NCBI GenBank assembly: GCA_024645155.1
Contig: JAHEGF010000039.1
Span: 1-14,793, forward strand
DNA length: 14,793 nt
Reading direction: 5' to 3'
From: Phyllobacteriaceae bacterium
GTDB taxonomy: Bacteria > Pseudomonadota > Alphaproteobacteria > Rhizobiales > Rhizobiaceae
A program made the translations under genes and the position numbers. Below the pieces are notes generated by a model. It searched no databases and was not told the DNA's origin. It saw only the letters and a program-made list of their open reading frames with translations. Position 1 is the first letter of the stretch. Every line of letters begins with the position of its first letter. Of the stretch, positions 1-7,380 are shown in pieces.

Positions 1-1387
1 TAACGGCCGCGCAATCAATTATCCGCGCGGCCGGGTGCTTGGCGGCTGCTCGTCGATCAATGGCATGATCTACATGCGCGGACAGGCGCGCGATTATGAC
101 ATGTGGCGGCAATCGGGCCTGACCGGCTGGGGGTGGGACGATGTGCTGCCCTATTTTGTAAAGTCGGAGGATCATTTTCAGGGCTTGTCGCAATTTCACG
201 GTGCCGAAGGCGGGCTGAGGGTCGAACAGCAACGGCTGCATTGGGACATTCTCGATGTCTTTCGCAATGCCGCCGCAGACGCCGGGATTGCCAAAGTCGA
301 AGACTTCAATTGCGGCGACAATTCCGGTTCGTCCTACTTTCAGGTCAACCAGAAAAAGGGATTGCGCTGGAACGCGGCAAAGGCATTCCTTGATCCGGTA
401 CGGGGCCGCAAGAACCTGGAGATTGTTACCGGAGCCCAGGCGACCGGACTGGAAACCGGCAACGGCCGCGTGACCGCCGTAAAACTGAAAATCGGCACAA
501 AGGATGCAGTCGCCCATTGTGACGGCGAAATCGTTTTGAGTACCGGTGCAATCGGAACGCCGCAGCTTCTCGAGCTATCGGGGATTGGCCGGCCCGAATT
601 CCTGCGCGAAGCCGGTATCGAAGCCAGGATTGCCGTGCCGGAACTGGGTGAAAACCTGCAGGATCACCTGCAGTTACGCATGATTTTCAAGGTTGCCAAT
701 GCACTGACACTGAACAAGAAGGCGTCGACACTGGCTGGCAAGGCGGCCATTGCACTGGAATATCTGATGAAACGCACCGGGCCGATGTCGATGGCACCGA
801 GCCAGTTGGGTGCGTTCGCCAAATCCGATCCTTCGCGCGATACGCCGAACCTGGAATATCACGTGCAGCCGCTATCGCTCGACAAGTTCGGCGATCCGTT
901 GCACGGGTTTGATGCGATTACCGCGAGCGTCTGCAATCTTCGCCCGGATTCCCGCGGCAGTGTGCATATCCGAGCCGCCGACCCCGGCGCCCACCCGGCT
1001 ATCCGTCCCAATTACCTGTCCACGGAAAGCGACCGCAAGGTGGCGGTTGACGCGATCCGCCTGACCCGCCGTATTATGGCAGGCCCGGCCTTTGATCCCC
1101 ATCAGCCGGAGGAATATCTGCCCGGGGCCGGAATTGACGACGATCAAGGTCTCGCCCGGGCCGCCGGTGATATCGGAACAACCATATTTCACCCCGTCGG
1201 GACGGCGCGCATGGGTGCCGATTCGGGAGCAGTTGTCGATGAAAGACTGCGGATGACCAAACTGGCCGGGCTGCGCATAGCCGATGCTTCGGTGATGCCG
1301 GCGATCACCTCGGGAAATACCAATGCGCCGGTGACCATGATCGCCGAAAAATGTGCCGACATGATGCGTCAGGATCGCCGCGCATGA
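1..1387 (+). CDS. GMC-family FAD-dependent oxidoreductase (choline/alcohol dehydrogenase-like), 5' end missing
   Basis: This is the 3' part of a glucose-methanol-choline oxidoreductase, a flavoprotein family that oxidises alcohols to aldehydes or acids. The reading frame is open from base 2, so the gene starts before the window; the GTG at 35 lies inside the conserved motif and is not a true start. The visible frame opens with the GMC signature (YPRGRVLGGCSSINGMIYMR). The second signature region follows (STGAIGTPQLLELSGIG, about 540-590), then the substrate-side FHPVGTARMG (about 1189-1218) with the catalytic His, and a C-terminal SGNTNAPVTMIAEK carrying the Asn seen in choline-oxidase-like members. 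About 461 residues are visible against roughly 530-550 for the family, so the missing part is the N-terminal Rossmann FAD-binding GxGxxG. The substrate cannot be told. The stop TGA overlaps the modA ATG (ATGA), so the two are translationally coupled. Confidence 0.93.
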   Translation, partial: NGRAINYPRGRVLGGCSSINGMIYMRGQARDYDMWRQSGLTGWGWDDVLPYFVKSEDHFQGLSQFHGAEGGLRVEQQRLHWDILDVFRNAAADAGIAKVEDFNCGDNSGSSYFQVNQKKGLRWNAAKAFLDPVRGRKNLEIVTGAQATGLETGNGRVTAVKLKIGTKDAVAHCDGEIVLSTGAIGTPQLLELSGIGRPEFLREAGIEARIAVPELGENLQDHLQLRMIFKVANALTLNKKASTLAGKAAIALEYLMKRTGPMSMAPSQLGAFAKSDPSRDTPNLEYHVQPLSLDKFGDPLHGFDAITASVCNLRPDSRGSVHIRAADPGAHPAIRPNYLSTESDRKVAVDAIRLTRRIMAGPAFDPHQPEEYLPGAGIDDDQGLARAAGDIGTTIFHPVGTARMGADSGAVVDERLRMTKLAGLRIADASVMPAITSGNTNAPVTMIAEKCADMMRQDRRA

Positions 1388-2133
1388 TCCGGACGATGCT
1401 GCAGGTGCTTGCCGCCGTTTATCTCATGGCGGCTGGGCCCTGCCTTGCCGGGGAAAAGATACTCGTTTTTGCAGCTGCAAGCATGCGTGATGCGCTGCAG
1501 GCCGCAGGCCGTGACTACATGGCGGCAAACAAAGGCGATCCCATCGTCTTTTCCTTTGCGTCGAGCAGCGTGCTCGCCAAGCAGATTGCTGCGGGGGCGC
1601 CTGCGGATTTGTTTGTCTCGGCCGATACCGGCTGGGTTGACTGGCTCGACGGCCGCGGTGCCGTCAATCCTGCCAGCCGCCACGATATCGCGGGAAACAG
1701 GCTCGTAATTGTTCGCAAGGCCGGTTCGGCGACGGCAGGCAAGGCAGCGGATGCACTGGCGGGCAAGCGTTTCGCCATGGGCGATCCGGCCCACGTCCCG
1801 GCAGGGCGCTACGCACAAAAGGCCTTGCAACATGAAGGCCTGTGGGATGACGTCAAATCCCGTGCGGTCTTTGGCGAGAATGCCCGTGTGGCCGTCGAAT
1901 ACATACGCAACGGCGCCGTCGATGCGGCGATCGTCTACGCATCGGACCTGTCGGTTTACGGTGCCCTGGCGGAAGTCTACCGCTTTGGTGAAGACAGTCA
2001 TCCGGCGATCGTCTATCCGGCGGTAATCCCGGCCAAGAGCAATGGCAAGGCCTTGCGGTTTCTCCAGTTTCTTGCAAGTTCGGCCGGACAGGCAATATTT
2101 GCCCGATACGGGTTCTCAGCGGCGGGTATGTGA
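1384..2133 (+). CDS. modA: Molybdate ABC transporter, periplasmic substrate-binding protein ModA
   Basis: ModA captures molybdate (or tungstate) in the periplasm and delivers it to ModBC. The protein has 249 residues, normal for the family. A Sec signal peptide covers residues 1-22 (hydrophobic core LAAVYLMAAG, cleavage after CLA). The mature protein begins with the ModA motif VFAAASMRDAL, whose Ser lies in the oxyanion site. It continues with FASSSVLAKQI, GAPADLFVSAD and the late VEYIRNGAVDAAIVYASD region. Cys20 is preceded by Pro, which does not fit a lipobox, so this is probably a soluble protein. The start chosen is the ATG at 1384, which overlaps the stop of the upstream oxidoreductase as ATGA; an in-frame start at 1351 would add 11 residues before the signal peptide. 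modB starts 9 bp downstream, so modABC form one unit. Molybdate specificity is inferred from the family and from ModBC. Confidence 0.95.
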   Translation: MIRTMLQVLAAVYLMAAGPCLAGEKILVFAAASMRDALQAAGRDYMAANKGDPIVFSFASSSVLAKQIAAGAPADLFVSADTGWVDWLDGRGAVNPASRHDIAGNRLVIVRKAGSATAGKAADALAGKRFAMGDPAHVPAGRYAQKALQHEGLWDDVKSRAVFGENARVAVEYIRNGAVDAAIVYASDLSVYGALAEVYRFGEDSHPAIVYPAVIPAKSNGKALRFLQFLASSAGQAIFARYGFSAAGM

Positions 2134-2142
2134 GCGGTGGTG

Positions 2143-2826
2143 ATGGACAATACAATCGCCGGGATCATATTTCTCTCGGTCAGGGTTGCGCTGACTGCGG
2201 TCATTTTCGCCCTGCCGTTTGCGTTCGGCGTTGCCTGGCTGCTGGCGCGCTACACCTTTCCCGGCAAGGGATTGCTGCAGGCGCTGGTTACGCTGCCCCT
2301 TGTTCTGCCGCCGGTTGTTACCGGATATATCCTGCTGCTTTGGTTTGGCACCAACGGGCCTGTGGGCAGTTTCCTGCTGCATACGTTCGGTTTCGAGTTT
2401 GCGTTTCGCTGGACCGGTGCGGCGCTGGCCGCGGCGGTTATGGCGTTTCCGCTTCTTGTCCGGCCAATCCGCCTGTCGCTTGAAACAATCGACCGCGGCC
2501 TGGAGGAAGCGGCGGAAACGCTGGGCGCATCGCGTTTGATGGTGTTTGCAACGGTGACTTTTCCGCTTGCCTTGCCGGGCATACTTGCGGGCGCCATCCT
2601 GGCTTTTGCCAAGGCATTGGGAGAGTTTGGCGCAACGATCACGTTTGTTTCCAACATACCAGGCGAGACGCAAACGTTGTCGCTTGCAGTTTACTCGCTG
2701 CTGCAGAGCCCCGACGGGGATCGCATGGTGATGGTGCTGATCGCAGCGGCAATAACATTGGCCGTTGCAGCGGTGCTGTGTTCGGAATGGCTGTCGGGCA
2801 GGTTGCGCCGGAGGATATCGCCGTGA
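2143..2826 (+). CDS. modB: Molybdate ABC transporter permease ModB
   Basis: ModB is the inner-membrane channel subunit of the molybdate importer and works as a dimer docked on ModC. The protein has 227 residues and about five membrane helices, the usual size and topology. The cytoplasmic coupling loop (EAA motif) is at residues 121-140, EEAAETLGASRLMVFATVTF, followed by the typical AFAKALGEFGATI stretch at about 154-166. Codons GTG 2137, GTG 2140 and ATG 2143 run together in frame. I chose the ATG, but the first GTG would add only two residues, and no clear Shine-Dalgarno decides between them. It follows modA by 9 bp, and its stop TGA overlaps the GTG start of modC (GTGA), so translation of B and C is coupled. 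Confidence 0.95.
   Translation: MDNTIAGIIFLSVRVALTAVIFALPFAFGVAWLLARYTFPGKGLLQALVTLPLVLPPVVTGYILLLWFGTNGPVGSFLLHTFGFEFAFRWTGAALAAAVMAFPLLVRPIRLSLETIDRGLEEAAETLGASRLMVFATVTFPLALPGILAGAILAFAKALGEFGATITFVSNIPGETQTLSLAVYSLLQSPDGDRMVMVLIAAAITLAVAAVLCSEWLSGRLRRRISP
2810..2814 (+). promoter_or_regulatory. Ribosome binding site fixing the modC start
   Basis: A perfect GGAGG lies 8 bases before the GTG at 2823, inside the last codons of modB. It argues for GTG 2823, and against the longer in-frame start at 2778, which would add 15 residues of read-through modB sequence. Confidence 0.8.
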
Positions 2827-3950
2827 ACAGCGAACTTGTGGTTTCGATCAAGGGCCATGCCGGTGCGTTCAGCCTATCGGCGGATTTTGATTCCAGCCAG
2901 GGTATCGCCGGTGTCTTTGGCCATTCGGGATCCGGCAAGACGACGCTGTTGAAAATGATCGCCGGTCTGGTCCGTCCGGACGCCGGCAAGATCATGCTTG
3001 GCGAAAGGATACTGTTTGACGCCGGCGCCGGCATTGACGTGCCTGCCAGCCAGCGCCGGACCGGGTTCGTATTCCAGGACGGACGGCTGTTTCCACACAT
3101 GTCTGTCAGAAACAATCTGGTCTACGCGCAGCGTTTTGGCCGGCGGGACAACCGGCGTGCGCTCGGCGATGTCACCGGCCTGCTCGGACTGGACCAGCTG
3201 TTGGACCGGAAACCGTTCACCCTGTCGGGTGGAGAGCGGCAAAGGGTGGCGATCGGCCGGGCATTGCTTGCCGATCCGGACCTGTTGCTGATGGATGAGC
3301 CGTTGTCTTCGCTCGACCATGCGCGGCGTCAGGAAGTATTGCCGTATCTCGAACGGGTTCGCGAGGAAACCGCCGTTCCGATCATCTATGTCAGCCACGA
3401 GATCGATGAGATTGCCCGGCTTGCCGATACCCTCGTTGTCCTTTCGCAAGGGGCAGTAATCGCATCCGGTCCCACGGTTGAAGTGTTTGGACGTATTGAT
3501 CTTGGACCGGCGCTTGGACGATACGAGGCCGGTGCCATGGTCGACGGCAAGGTTGCCGCGATTGATGAAGCGTTCGGCCTGGCGACCGTGATCGTTGGCG
3601 GCGAAAAGTTCGAGCTGGTGGCCCATGGCCTGGAAGTCGGCAATTCGGTCAGGATGCGCATCCGTGCCCGCGACGTTGCGGTTGCATCGACACGGCCTAC
3701 CGGAATTTCCATCCGCAACTGCATCAGCGCCACGGTGGATCAGATCAACCGCGAAACCGGCGCCTATGGCGAGTTGCTGCTGACGGTGGGGGATCAGGCA
3801 CTTCGTGCCAGAATTACCCGCAAGTCTCTGGTCGAACTCAACATTTCCAAGGGCAGCAAGGTATTTGCGCTTCTGAAAGCGGTGTCGGTCGAACGGCGTG
3901 CACTGGCCAGCGGAGATGGTACAGTGGCCCGTGTGCCGGACAAAACATGA
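2823..3950 (+). CDS. modC: Molybdate ABC transporter ATP-binding protein ModC
   Basis: ModC hydrolyses ATP to power molybdate import through ModB. The protein has 375 residues. The ABC domain shows Walker A GHSGSGKTT (33-41), the Q-loop Gln in FVFQD (Q85), the signature LSGGERQRVAIGRAL (134-148), Walker B LLLMDEP (154-160) and the H-loop His in YVSHE (H192). Walker A has His where GPSGSGKT is more usual, a tolerated variation seen among ModC proteins. Residues about 294-360 form the C-terminal Mop/TOBE domain (GISIRNCISATVDQI, then RITRKSLVEL), which binds oxyanion and marks ModC apart from other importer ATPases. The start is the GTG at 2823, overlapping the modB stop and backed by a GGAGG. 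A histidine kinase gene begins 14 bp after the stop, with no terminator between them. Confidence 0.95.
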   Translation: MNSELVVSIKGHAGAFSLSADFDSSQGIAGVFGHSGSGKTTLLKMIAGLVRPDAGKIMLGERILFDAGAGIDVPASQRRTGFVFQDGRLFPHMSVRNNLVYAQRFGRRDNRRALGDVTGLLGLDQLLDRKPFTLSGGERQRVAIGRALLADPDLLLMDEPLSSLDHARRQEVLPYLERVREETAVPIIYVSHEIDEIARLADTLVVLSQGAVIASGPTVEVFGRIDLGPALGRYEAGAMVDGKVAAIDEAFGLATVIVGGEKFELVAHGLEVGNSVRMRIRARDVAVASTRPTGISIRNCISATVDQINRETGAYGELLLTVGDQALRARITRKSLVELNISKGSKVFALLKAVSVERRALASGDGTVARVPDKT

Positions 3951-3964
3951 AAAGGTAACGAGCG

Positions 3965-5776
3965 GTGTCGAGCGGATATCTCGTCAAAAGGCGTTTTCGC
4001 AGAATTGGCTGGTCGGTGCTGCTGACCGTCCTTCTGGGGGGTGCCGTTGCGGTGTTTGCGGCTCACCGGATTGCTTCCGACCGTGCCCATTTCGAAGTCG
4101 AGCGCGCGGCCGGTGAAGCACTTTCCCTGCAGGCGGAAACGCTTGCCGGGCACCTCGAAAAATACCGGTTGCTGCCGCCGCTGCTGTCGCAGCGCGACGA
4201 TATCCGCGCCGTGTTCGAAGACGCGCTGTCTGCGGAAAACCTGGCGCTGGCCCGGCAGAAAGCGACACAGATCGCGGGCTACTCGGGCGCGCTGGACGTG
4301 GTGTTTGCCGATGCAGGTGGTAGGATTTTCGCTTCGGCGCGCGGCGTATTCGATGCGCAGTCAATTGGCCGCACCGAGTTGTTCGAGGCGGCGACCCAGG
4401 GCCGCCTCGGGCGCGAAGCCCGCTCGACGCTGGATGGCGGCCGGTCCTATGTCTTTGCGTCCTCGATCTCGGATGCCAGCGGGTTGCTGGGGGTCATTGC
4501 GGTCTTTGTCCGGTTTGACCAGATCGAGGCGACATGGTCGCTCGCCCGTGTGCCGATCGCGGCCACAAACAAGGATGACATCGTGTTTTTGAGCAACCGC
4601 CTGGCGTGGCGTTTAAACCTGCTGCATGACCGGACGGGCGGACCGGCAGCGGTAGTCAAGCCCAGGCCGGGGCGCCATACCGATGTTTTCGAGGACACCG
4701 AGACGGGGGCCCTTTACCTGGAAGCGCGCCGTTCGCTACCGCTGCTCGAATGGAATCTGCATGTCTTTGAAAACTACCAGCCGGTGATCTCTGCCGGCCG
4801 AACTGCCGGGCTCATTACGGCAATGCTGGCGGCAATTGCCGGGCTTGTTGCCTGGGCGCTTATCAAACGGCGCGAAGTGCTGGTCAACCGGATGCGCCTT
4901 GATCAGGCGACGGCATTACGCCTTGAGCGCCTTGTGCGTGACAGGACCGTGGAACTGACGGCGAGCAACGCATCGCTTGCCCATGAGGTCGACGAGCGAA
5001 TCCGTGCAGAAATTCAGTTGCGGCACACGCAAAACGAGCTGATACAGGCGGCCAAGCTTGCTGCCCTTGGCCAGATGTCGGCGGCATTGGGGCATGAATT
5101 CAACCAGCCGCTGGCGGCAATCGCCACCCAGGCAGACAATGCGAGAAAACTGGTCGAGCGCAAGCAAGGCATGGCGGCAACCGAGGCGTTGGCGCGCATA
5201 TCCGGCCTGGTTCAAAGGATGTCGGAACTTTCGCGCACATTGCTGACTTTTGCCCGCAAGCCGGGAACGGAAATCATGCCTGTGTCGTGGCGGCTTGTCA
5301 TTGACGAGGCATTGGTGCTGGTTGCGCCGCGGGCAAAAAAAGCGCAAGTGCACATCGACTACGGTTCCGTCGACGAATCCCACATTGTCATGGGCGGCAG
5401 GATCAGGATGACGCAAATCCTGATAAACCTGCTGAACAATGCAATCGACGCATTGAACGGGACGAATTCCAGAAACAAGAAAATTACACTCGTTGCGCAC
5501 CGCGTGGACGGCAAGGTGCTGCTGTCGGTTGCCGACAACGGTCCGGGAATTTCAGCGGACGGGCGGGACAAGATCTTTGACCCGTTTTATACAACCAAGG
5601 ACGTTGGCGAGGGATTGGGGATCGGGTTGTCTGTGGTCTACAATATTGTCAAGGACCTTGGTGGGACGATCCGTGTTAGCGAAGCAGAAAACGGCGGCGC
5701 CTGTTTTGAAGTCGCGCTGACAGCGGCTGACCAAAAAGAGACGGCTGGTACAGAAACCGCGGTGGCGGCGCAATGA
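3965..5776 (+). CDS. dctB: DctB-like membrane sensor histidine kinase (C4-dicarboxylate sensing)
   Basis: This is a sensor kinase that would phosphorylate the adjacent DctD-like regulator in response to an external signal. The protein has 603 residues. Helix 1 is at about 13-33 and helix 2 at about 281-300, enclosing a periplasmic domain of about 245 residues, the size of the tandem PDC/Cache sensor of DctB. A charged coiled coil (about 305-360) links to the HisKA box MSAALGHEFNQPLAAI, with phospho-accepting His377. The ATPase domain has the N box LINLLNNAIDAL, G1 VADNGPGIS, F box FDPFYTTK and G2 GLGIGLSVVYNIV. The HEFNQPL form of the H box is typical of DctB/NtrB-type kinases. The start is GTG 3965, with AAAGG about 9 bases upstream, and the stop overlaps the regulator's ATG (ATGA). 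C4-dicarboxylate as ligand is inferred from kinase type and from the neighbouring TRAP genes. Confidence 0.85.
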   Translation: MSSGYLVKRRFRRIGWSVLLTVLLGGAVAVFAAHRIASDRAHFEVERAAGEALSLQAETLAGHLEKYRLLPPLLSQRDDIRAVFEDALSAENLALARQKATQIAGYSGALDVVFADAGGRIFASARGVFDAQSIGRTELFEAATQGRLGREARSTLDGGRSYVFASSISDASGLLGVIAVFVRFDQIEATWSLARVPIAATNKDDIVFLSNRLAWRLNLLHDRTGGPAAVVKPRPGRHTDVFEDTETGALYLEARRSLPLLEWNLHVFENYQPVISAGRTAGLITAMLAAIAGLVAWALIKRREVLVNRMRLDQATALRLERLVRDRTVELTASNASLAHEVDERIRAEIQLRHTQNELIQAAKLAALGQMSAALGHEFNQPLAAIATQADNARKLVERKQGMAATEALARISGLVQRMSELSRTLLTFARKPGTEIMPVSWRLVIDEALVLVAPRAKKAQVHIDYGSVDESHIVMGGRIRMTQILINLLNNAIDALNGTNSRNKKITLVAHRVDGKVLLSVADNGPGISADGRDKIFDPFYTTKDVGEGLGIGLSVVYNIVKDLGGTIRVSEAENGGACFEVALTAADQKETAGTETAVAAQ

Positions 5777-7113
5777 GTTCCTCGACGGTCATCCTGGTTG
5801 AAGACGACAACGATCTTCGGCCGGCGCTTACACAGGCGCTCGAACTTGACGGCTTTTCCGTGGACGCAATGGCATCGGCGCAACCGGCAATCGACGCCGT
5901 CACATGCAACTTCGACGGCATTGTCATCAGCGATATCCGGATGCCCGGACTGGGCGGCATGGAATTGCTCAAGGCGCTGCTGGCTGTTGATCCGTCCTTG
6001 CCCGTGGTTCTGATTACCGGGCATGGCGACGTGGCGCTCGCGGTCGAGGCGATGCGTGAAGGGGCCTATGACTTCATCGAAAAACCGTTCCCGGTCCAGC
6101 AATTGAGTGCCGTTGCCGGACGTGCGCTGGAAAAACGCCGGCTTGTCCTGGAAAACAGGGTTTTACGCCGGGAGCTTGACCGGTCCGGTGATCTGGAAGG
6201 CCGCCTGATCGGGCGCAATCCGGCGATCAAGAAACTGCGCGAGGAGATCGCCGCCGTCGCTGACACCGATGCTGATGTCCTGATCACCGGGGAGACCGGT
6301 TCGGGCAAGGAAGTGGTCGCGCGCGCGCTTCATGAACTGTCCAACCGCGCAGGCAATCCGTTTGTCGCAATAAACTGCGGGGCGCTGCCTGCCGAGATTT
6401 TCGAAAGCGAACTTTTCGGCCACGAACAGGGTGCGTTTACCGGCGCACGAAAGACGCGGGTCGGCCGGCTGGAATTTGCCACTGGCGGCACGGTGTTTCT
6501 CGATGAGATCGAGGCGATGCCGTTTGACATGCAGGTCAAATTGCTGCGCGCCATCGAACACCGGCAGATCGAACCCCTGGGATCAAACAAGACCGTGCCG
6601 ATCGATGTGCGATTTGTCGCAGCGTCCAAGGCAGACCTGTTCGAGCAATCCCGGTCCGGCGACTTTCGTGCCGACCTCTTTTACCGGTTGAACGTGATAA
6701 CGCTGGCCATCCCGCCATTGCGGCAACGCAAGGACGACCTGCCATTGCTGTTCGTTCATCTGGCACGCGAGGCGCGGGCACGCTACCGCCGCGAACTCCC
6801 GGCACTGACGCCGTCTGTCGAGGCTGCGATACTGTCGCATGACTGGCCTGGCAATGTCCGCGAACTGCGCAACGTTGCCGACAGGTGGGTGCTGGGCTTG
6901 TGGAACGGATTTGGTGCGCAGGTACAATCCGGAGACGCGCAGTCGGGCAGCCTGCCGGACCGGGTGGCCGCGTTTGAAAAGGCAACCATTGCCGCCGAAC
7001 TGGAACGCAACGGCGGACGCATGCGCGAGACCTATGAGGCGCTCGGACTTTCACGAAAGGGCCTCTATGACAAGATCAAGCGCCATGGACTGGATGGCGG
7101 CGATGGTGGGTAG
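5773..7113 (+). CDS. dctD: DctD-like sigma-54-dependent response regulator (NtrC family)
   Basis: This is a phosphorylation-controlled enhancer-binding protein that remodels sigma-54 RNA polymerase. The protein has 446 residues and the full three-domain layout. The receiver domain (about 5-115) has acidic DD11-12, phospho-accepting Asp54 (VISDIRMPG), Thr82 and Lys104 (EKPF). The AAA+ domain (about 145-370) has Walker A GETGSGKE (173-180), the sigma-54 contact loop GAFTGA (220-225) and Walker B GGTVFLDEI (238-246). A Fis-type helix-turn-helix lies at about 415-440 (MRETYEALGLSRKGLYDKIK). All key residues are intact. Its ATG overlaps the kinase stop (ATGA), so the two are a translationally coupled pair. 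A sigma-54 promoter with candidate binding sites lies just downstream in front of dctP, making the TRAP operon the obvious target. The name DctD rests on architecture and context; other NtrC-family regulators share the domains. Confidence 0.88.
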   Translation: MSSSTVILVEDDNDLRPALTQALELDGFSVDAMASAQPAIDAVTCNFDGIVISDIRMPGLGGMELLKALLAVDPSLPVVLITGHGDVALAVEAMREGAYDFIEKPFPVQQLSAVAGRALEKRRLVLENRVLRRELDRSGDLEGRLIGRNPAIKKLREEIAAVADTDADVLITGETGSGKEVVARALHELSNRAGNPFVAINCGALPAEIFESELFGHEQGAFTGARKTRVGRLEFATGGTVFLDEIEAMPFDMQVKLLRAIEHRQIEPLGSNKTVPIDVRFVAASKADLFEQSRSGDFRADLFYRLNVITLAIPPLRQRKDDLPLLFVHLAREARARYRRELPALTPSVEAAILSHDWPGNVRELRNVADRWVLGLWNGFGAQVQSGDAQSGSLPDRVAAFEKATIAAELERNGGRMRETYEALGLSRKGLYDKIKRHGLDGGDGG

Positions 7114-7145
7114 AATACTACCCATTGGCGATTTCCGATGGGTAG
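7107..7145 (+). promoter_or_regulatory. Candidate DctD enhancer: three TGGGTAG half-sites
   Basis: The half-site TGGGTAG occurs forward at 7107-7113, inverted (CTACCCA) at 7118-7124, and forward again at 7139-7145. The first two form a perfect 7-bp inverted repeat around AATA, overlapping the dctD stop codon. The second and third form a 10/11-matched inverted repeat (7118-7128 with 7135-7145). The two forward copies share TGGGTAGAA and start 32 bp apart, about three helical turns, so they face the same side of the DNA. The cluster ends about 107 bp before the -24 box, within the usual range for NtrC-family enhancers. That DctD binds here is inference. No U-run follows either stem on the + strand, so a terminator is unlikely. 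Confidence 0.6.
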
Positions 7146-7209
7146 AAAAAATAACACGGCACGGTTCCGCAAACCAGTTTTGATCGGGGCCTAATGCATT
7201 AACCAATTG

Positions 7210-7222
7210 TAAATATTCGATT
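7210..7222 (+). promoter_or_regulatory. Possible IHF site between enhancer and sigma-54 promoter
   Basis: TAAATATTCGATT matches the reverse form of the IHF consensus (YAANNNNTTGATW) at all but one defined position. It lies in the most AT-rich part of the region (about 7198-7230), between the half-site cluster and the -24/-12 element, where DNA bending would bring bound DctD to the polymerase. A 10-bp perfect palindrome TAATGCATTA (7192-7201) lies just upstream; its role is unknown. A one-mismatch IHF match in AT-rich DNA can arise by chance. Confidence 0.45.
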
Positions 7223-7251
7223 TATTTTTCCAACTTGACGCCGCGCCGAAC

Positions 7252-7266
7252 TGGCACGAGGCTTGC
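7252..7266 (+). promoter_or_regulatory. Sigma-54 (-24/-12) promoter of dctPQM
   Basis: TGGCACG (7252-7258), four bases, then TTGC (7263-7266) is an exact match to the RpoN promoter core, with the invariant GG and GC at the required 10-bp spacing. Transcription would start near 7278, giving a leader of about 103 bases before dctP. An activator of the sigma-54 type is encoded directly upstream, so promoter and regulator agree. Confidence 0.88.
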
Positions 7267-7277
7267 GAGGGGAAAAA

Positions 7278-7301
7278 GGTCTGGAGGCTTAGCCTCTGTC
7301 C
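7278..7301 (+). other. Small stem-loop at the predicted 5' end of the dctP mRNA
   Basis: GAGGC (7284-7288) and GCCTC (7292-7296) pair around UUA, with two flanking G-U pairs and a possible outer GG/CC pair. The predicted start site is about 7278, so the hairpin would sit at the very 5' end of the transcript, a position known to slow 5'-dependent decay in bacteria. The stem is short and the role is inferred. Confidence 0.35.
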
Positions 7302-7369
7302 TGGCAAGTGTGGGCGCAGCCATTGCGGCACACCGGGCGGGGAATTTTGTAACAGGCCAATTGGCCAGT

Positions 7370-7374
7370 GGAGG
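7370..7374 (+). promoter_or_regulatory. Strong ribosome binding site of dctP, preceded by a 12-bp palindrome
   Basis: GGAGG lies 6 bases before the dctP ATG at 7381 and predicts strong translation, as expected for an abundant binding protein. A perfect 12-bp palindrome, GGCCAATTGGCC (7355-7366), ends 3 bases before it. In the mRNA this could only form a short, loopless hairpin, so a DNA or mRNA-dimer role is equally possible. Confidence 0.75.
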
Positions 7375-7380
7375 ATACTC

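Noticed and set aside
1441..1446. ModA as a lipoprotein through Cys20
   Set aside because: The residue before Cys is Pro (AGPC), which does not fit a lipobox; a standard signal peptidase I site (CLA) is present.
2116..2673. Lys/Arg/Gln-rich - strand frame of 185 codons opposite modB
   Set aside because: It is antisense to modB membrane helices; the basic composition is an artefact, not a nucleic-acid-binding protein.
3951..3964. A separate promoter or terminator between modC and the kinase
   Set aside because: Only 14 bp separate the genes and no hairpin or promoter boxes are visible there.
7107..7145. The inverted repeats after dctD as a Rho-independent terminator
   Set aside because: On the + strand the stems are followed by TTGGCG and AAAAAATAA, not by a U-run, and no - strand gene needs a terminator here.
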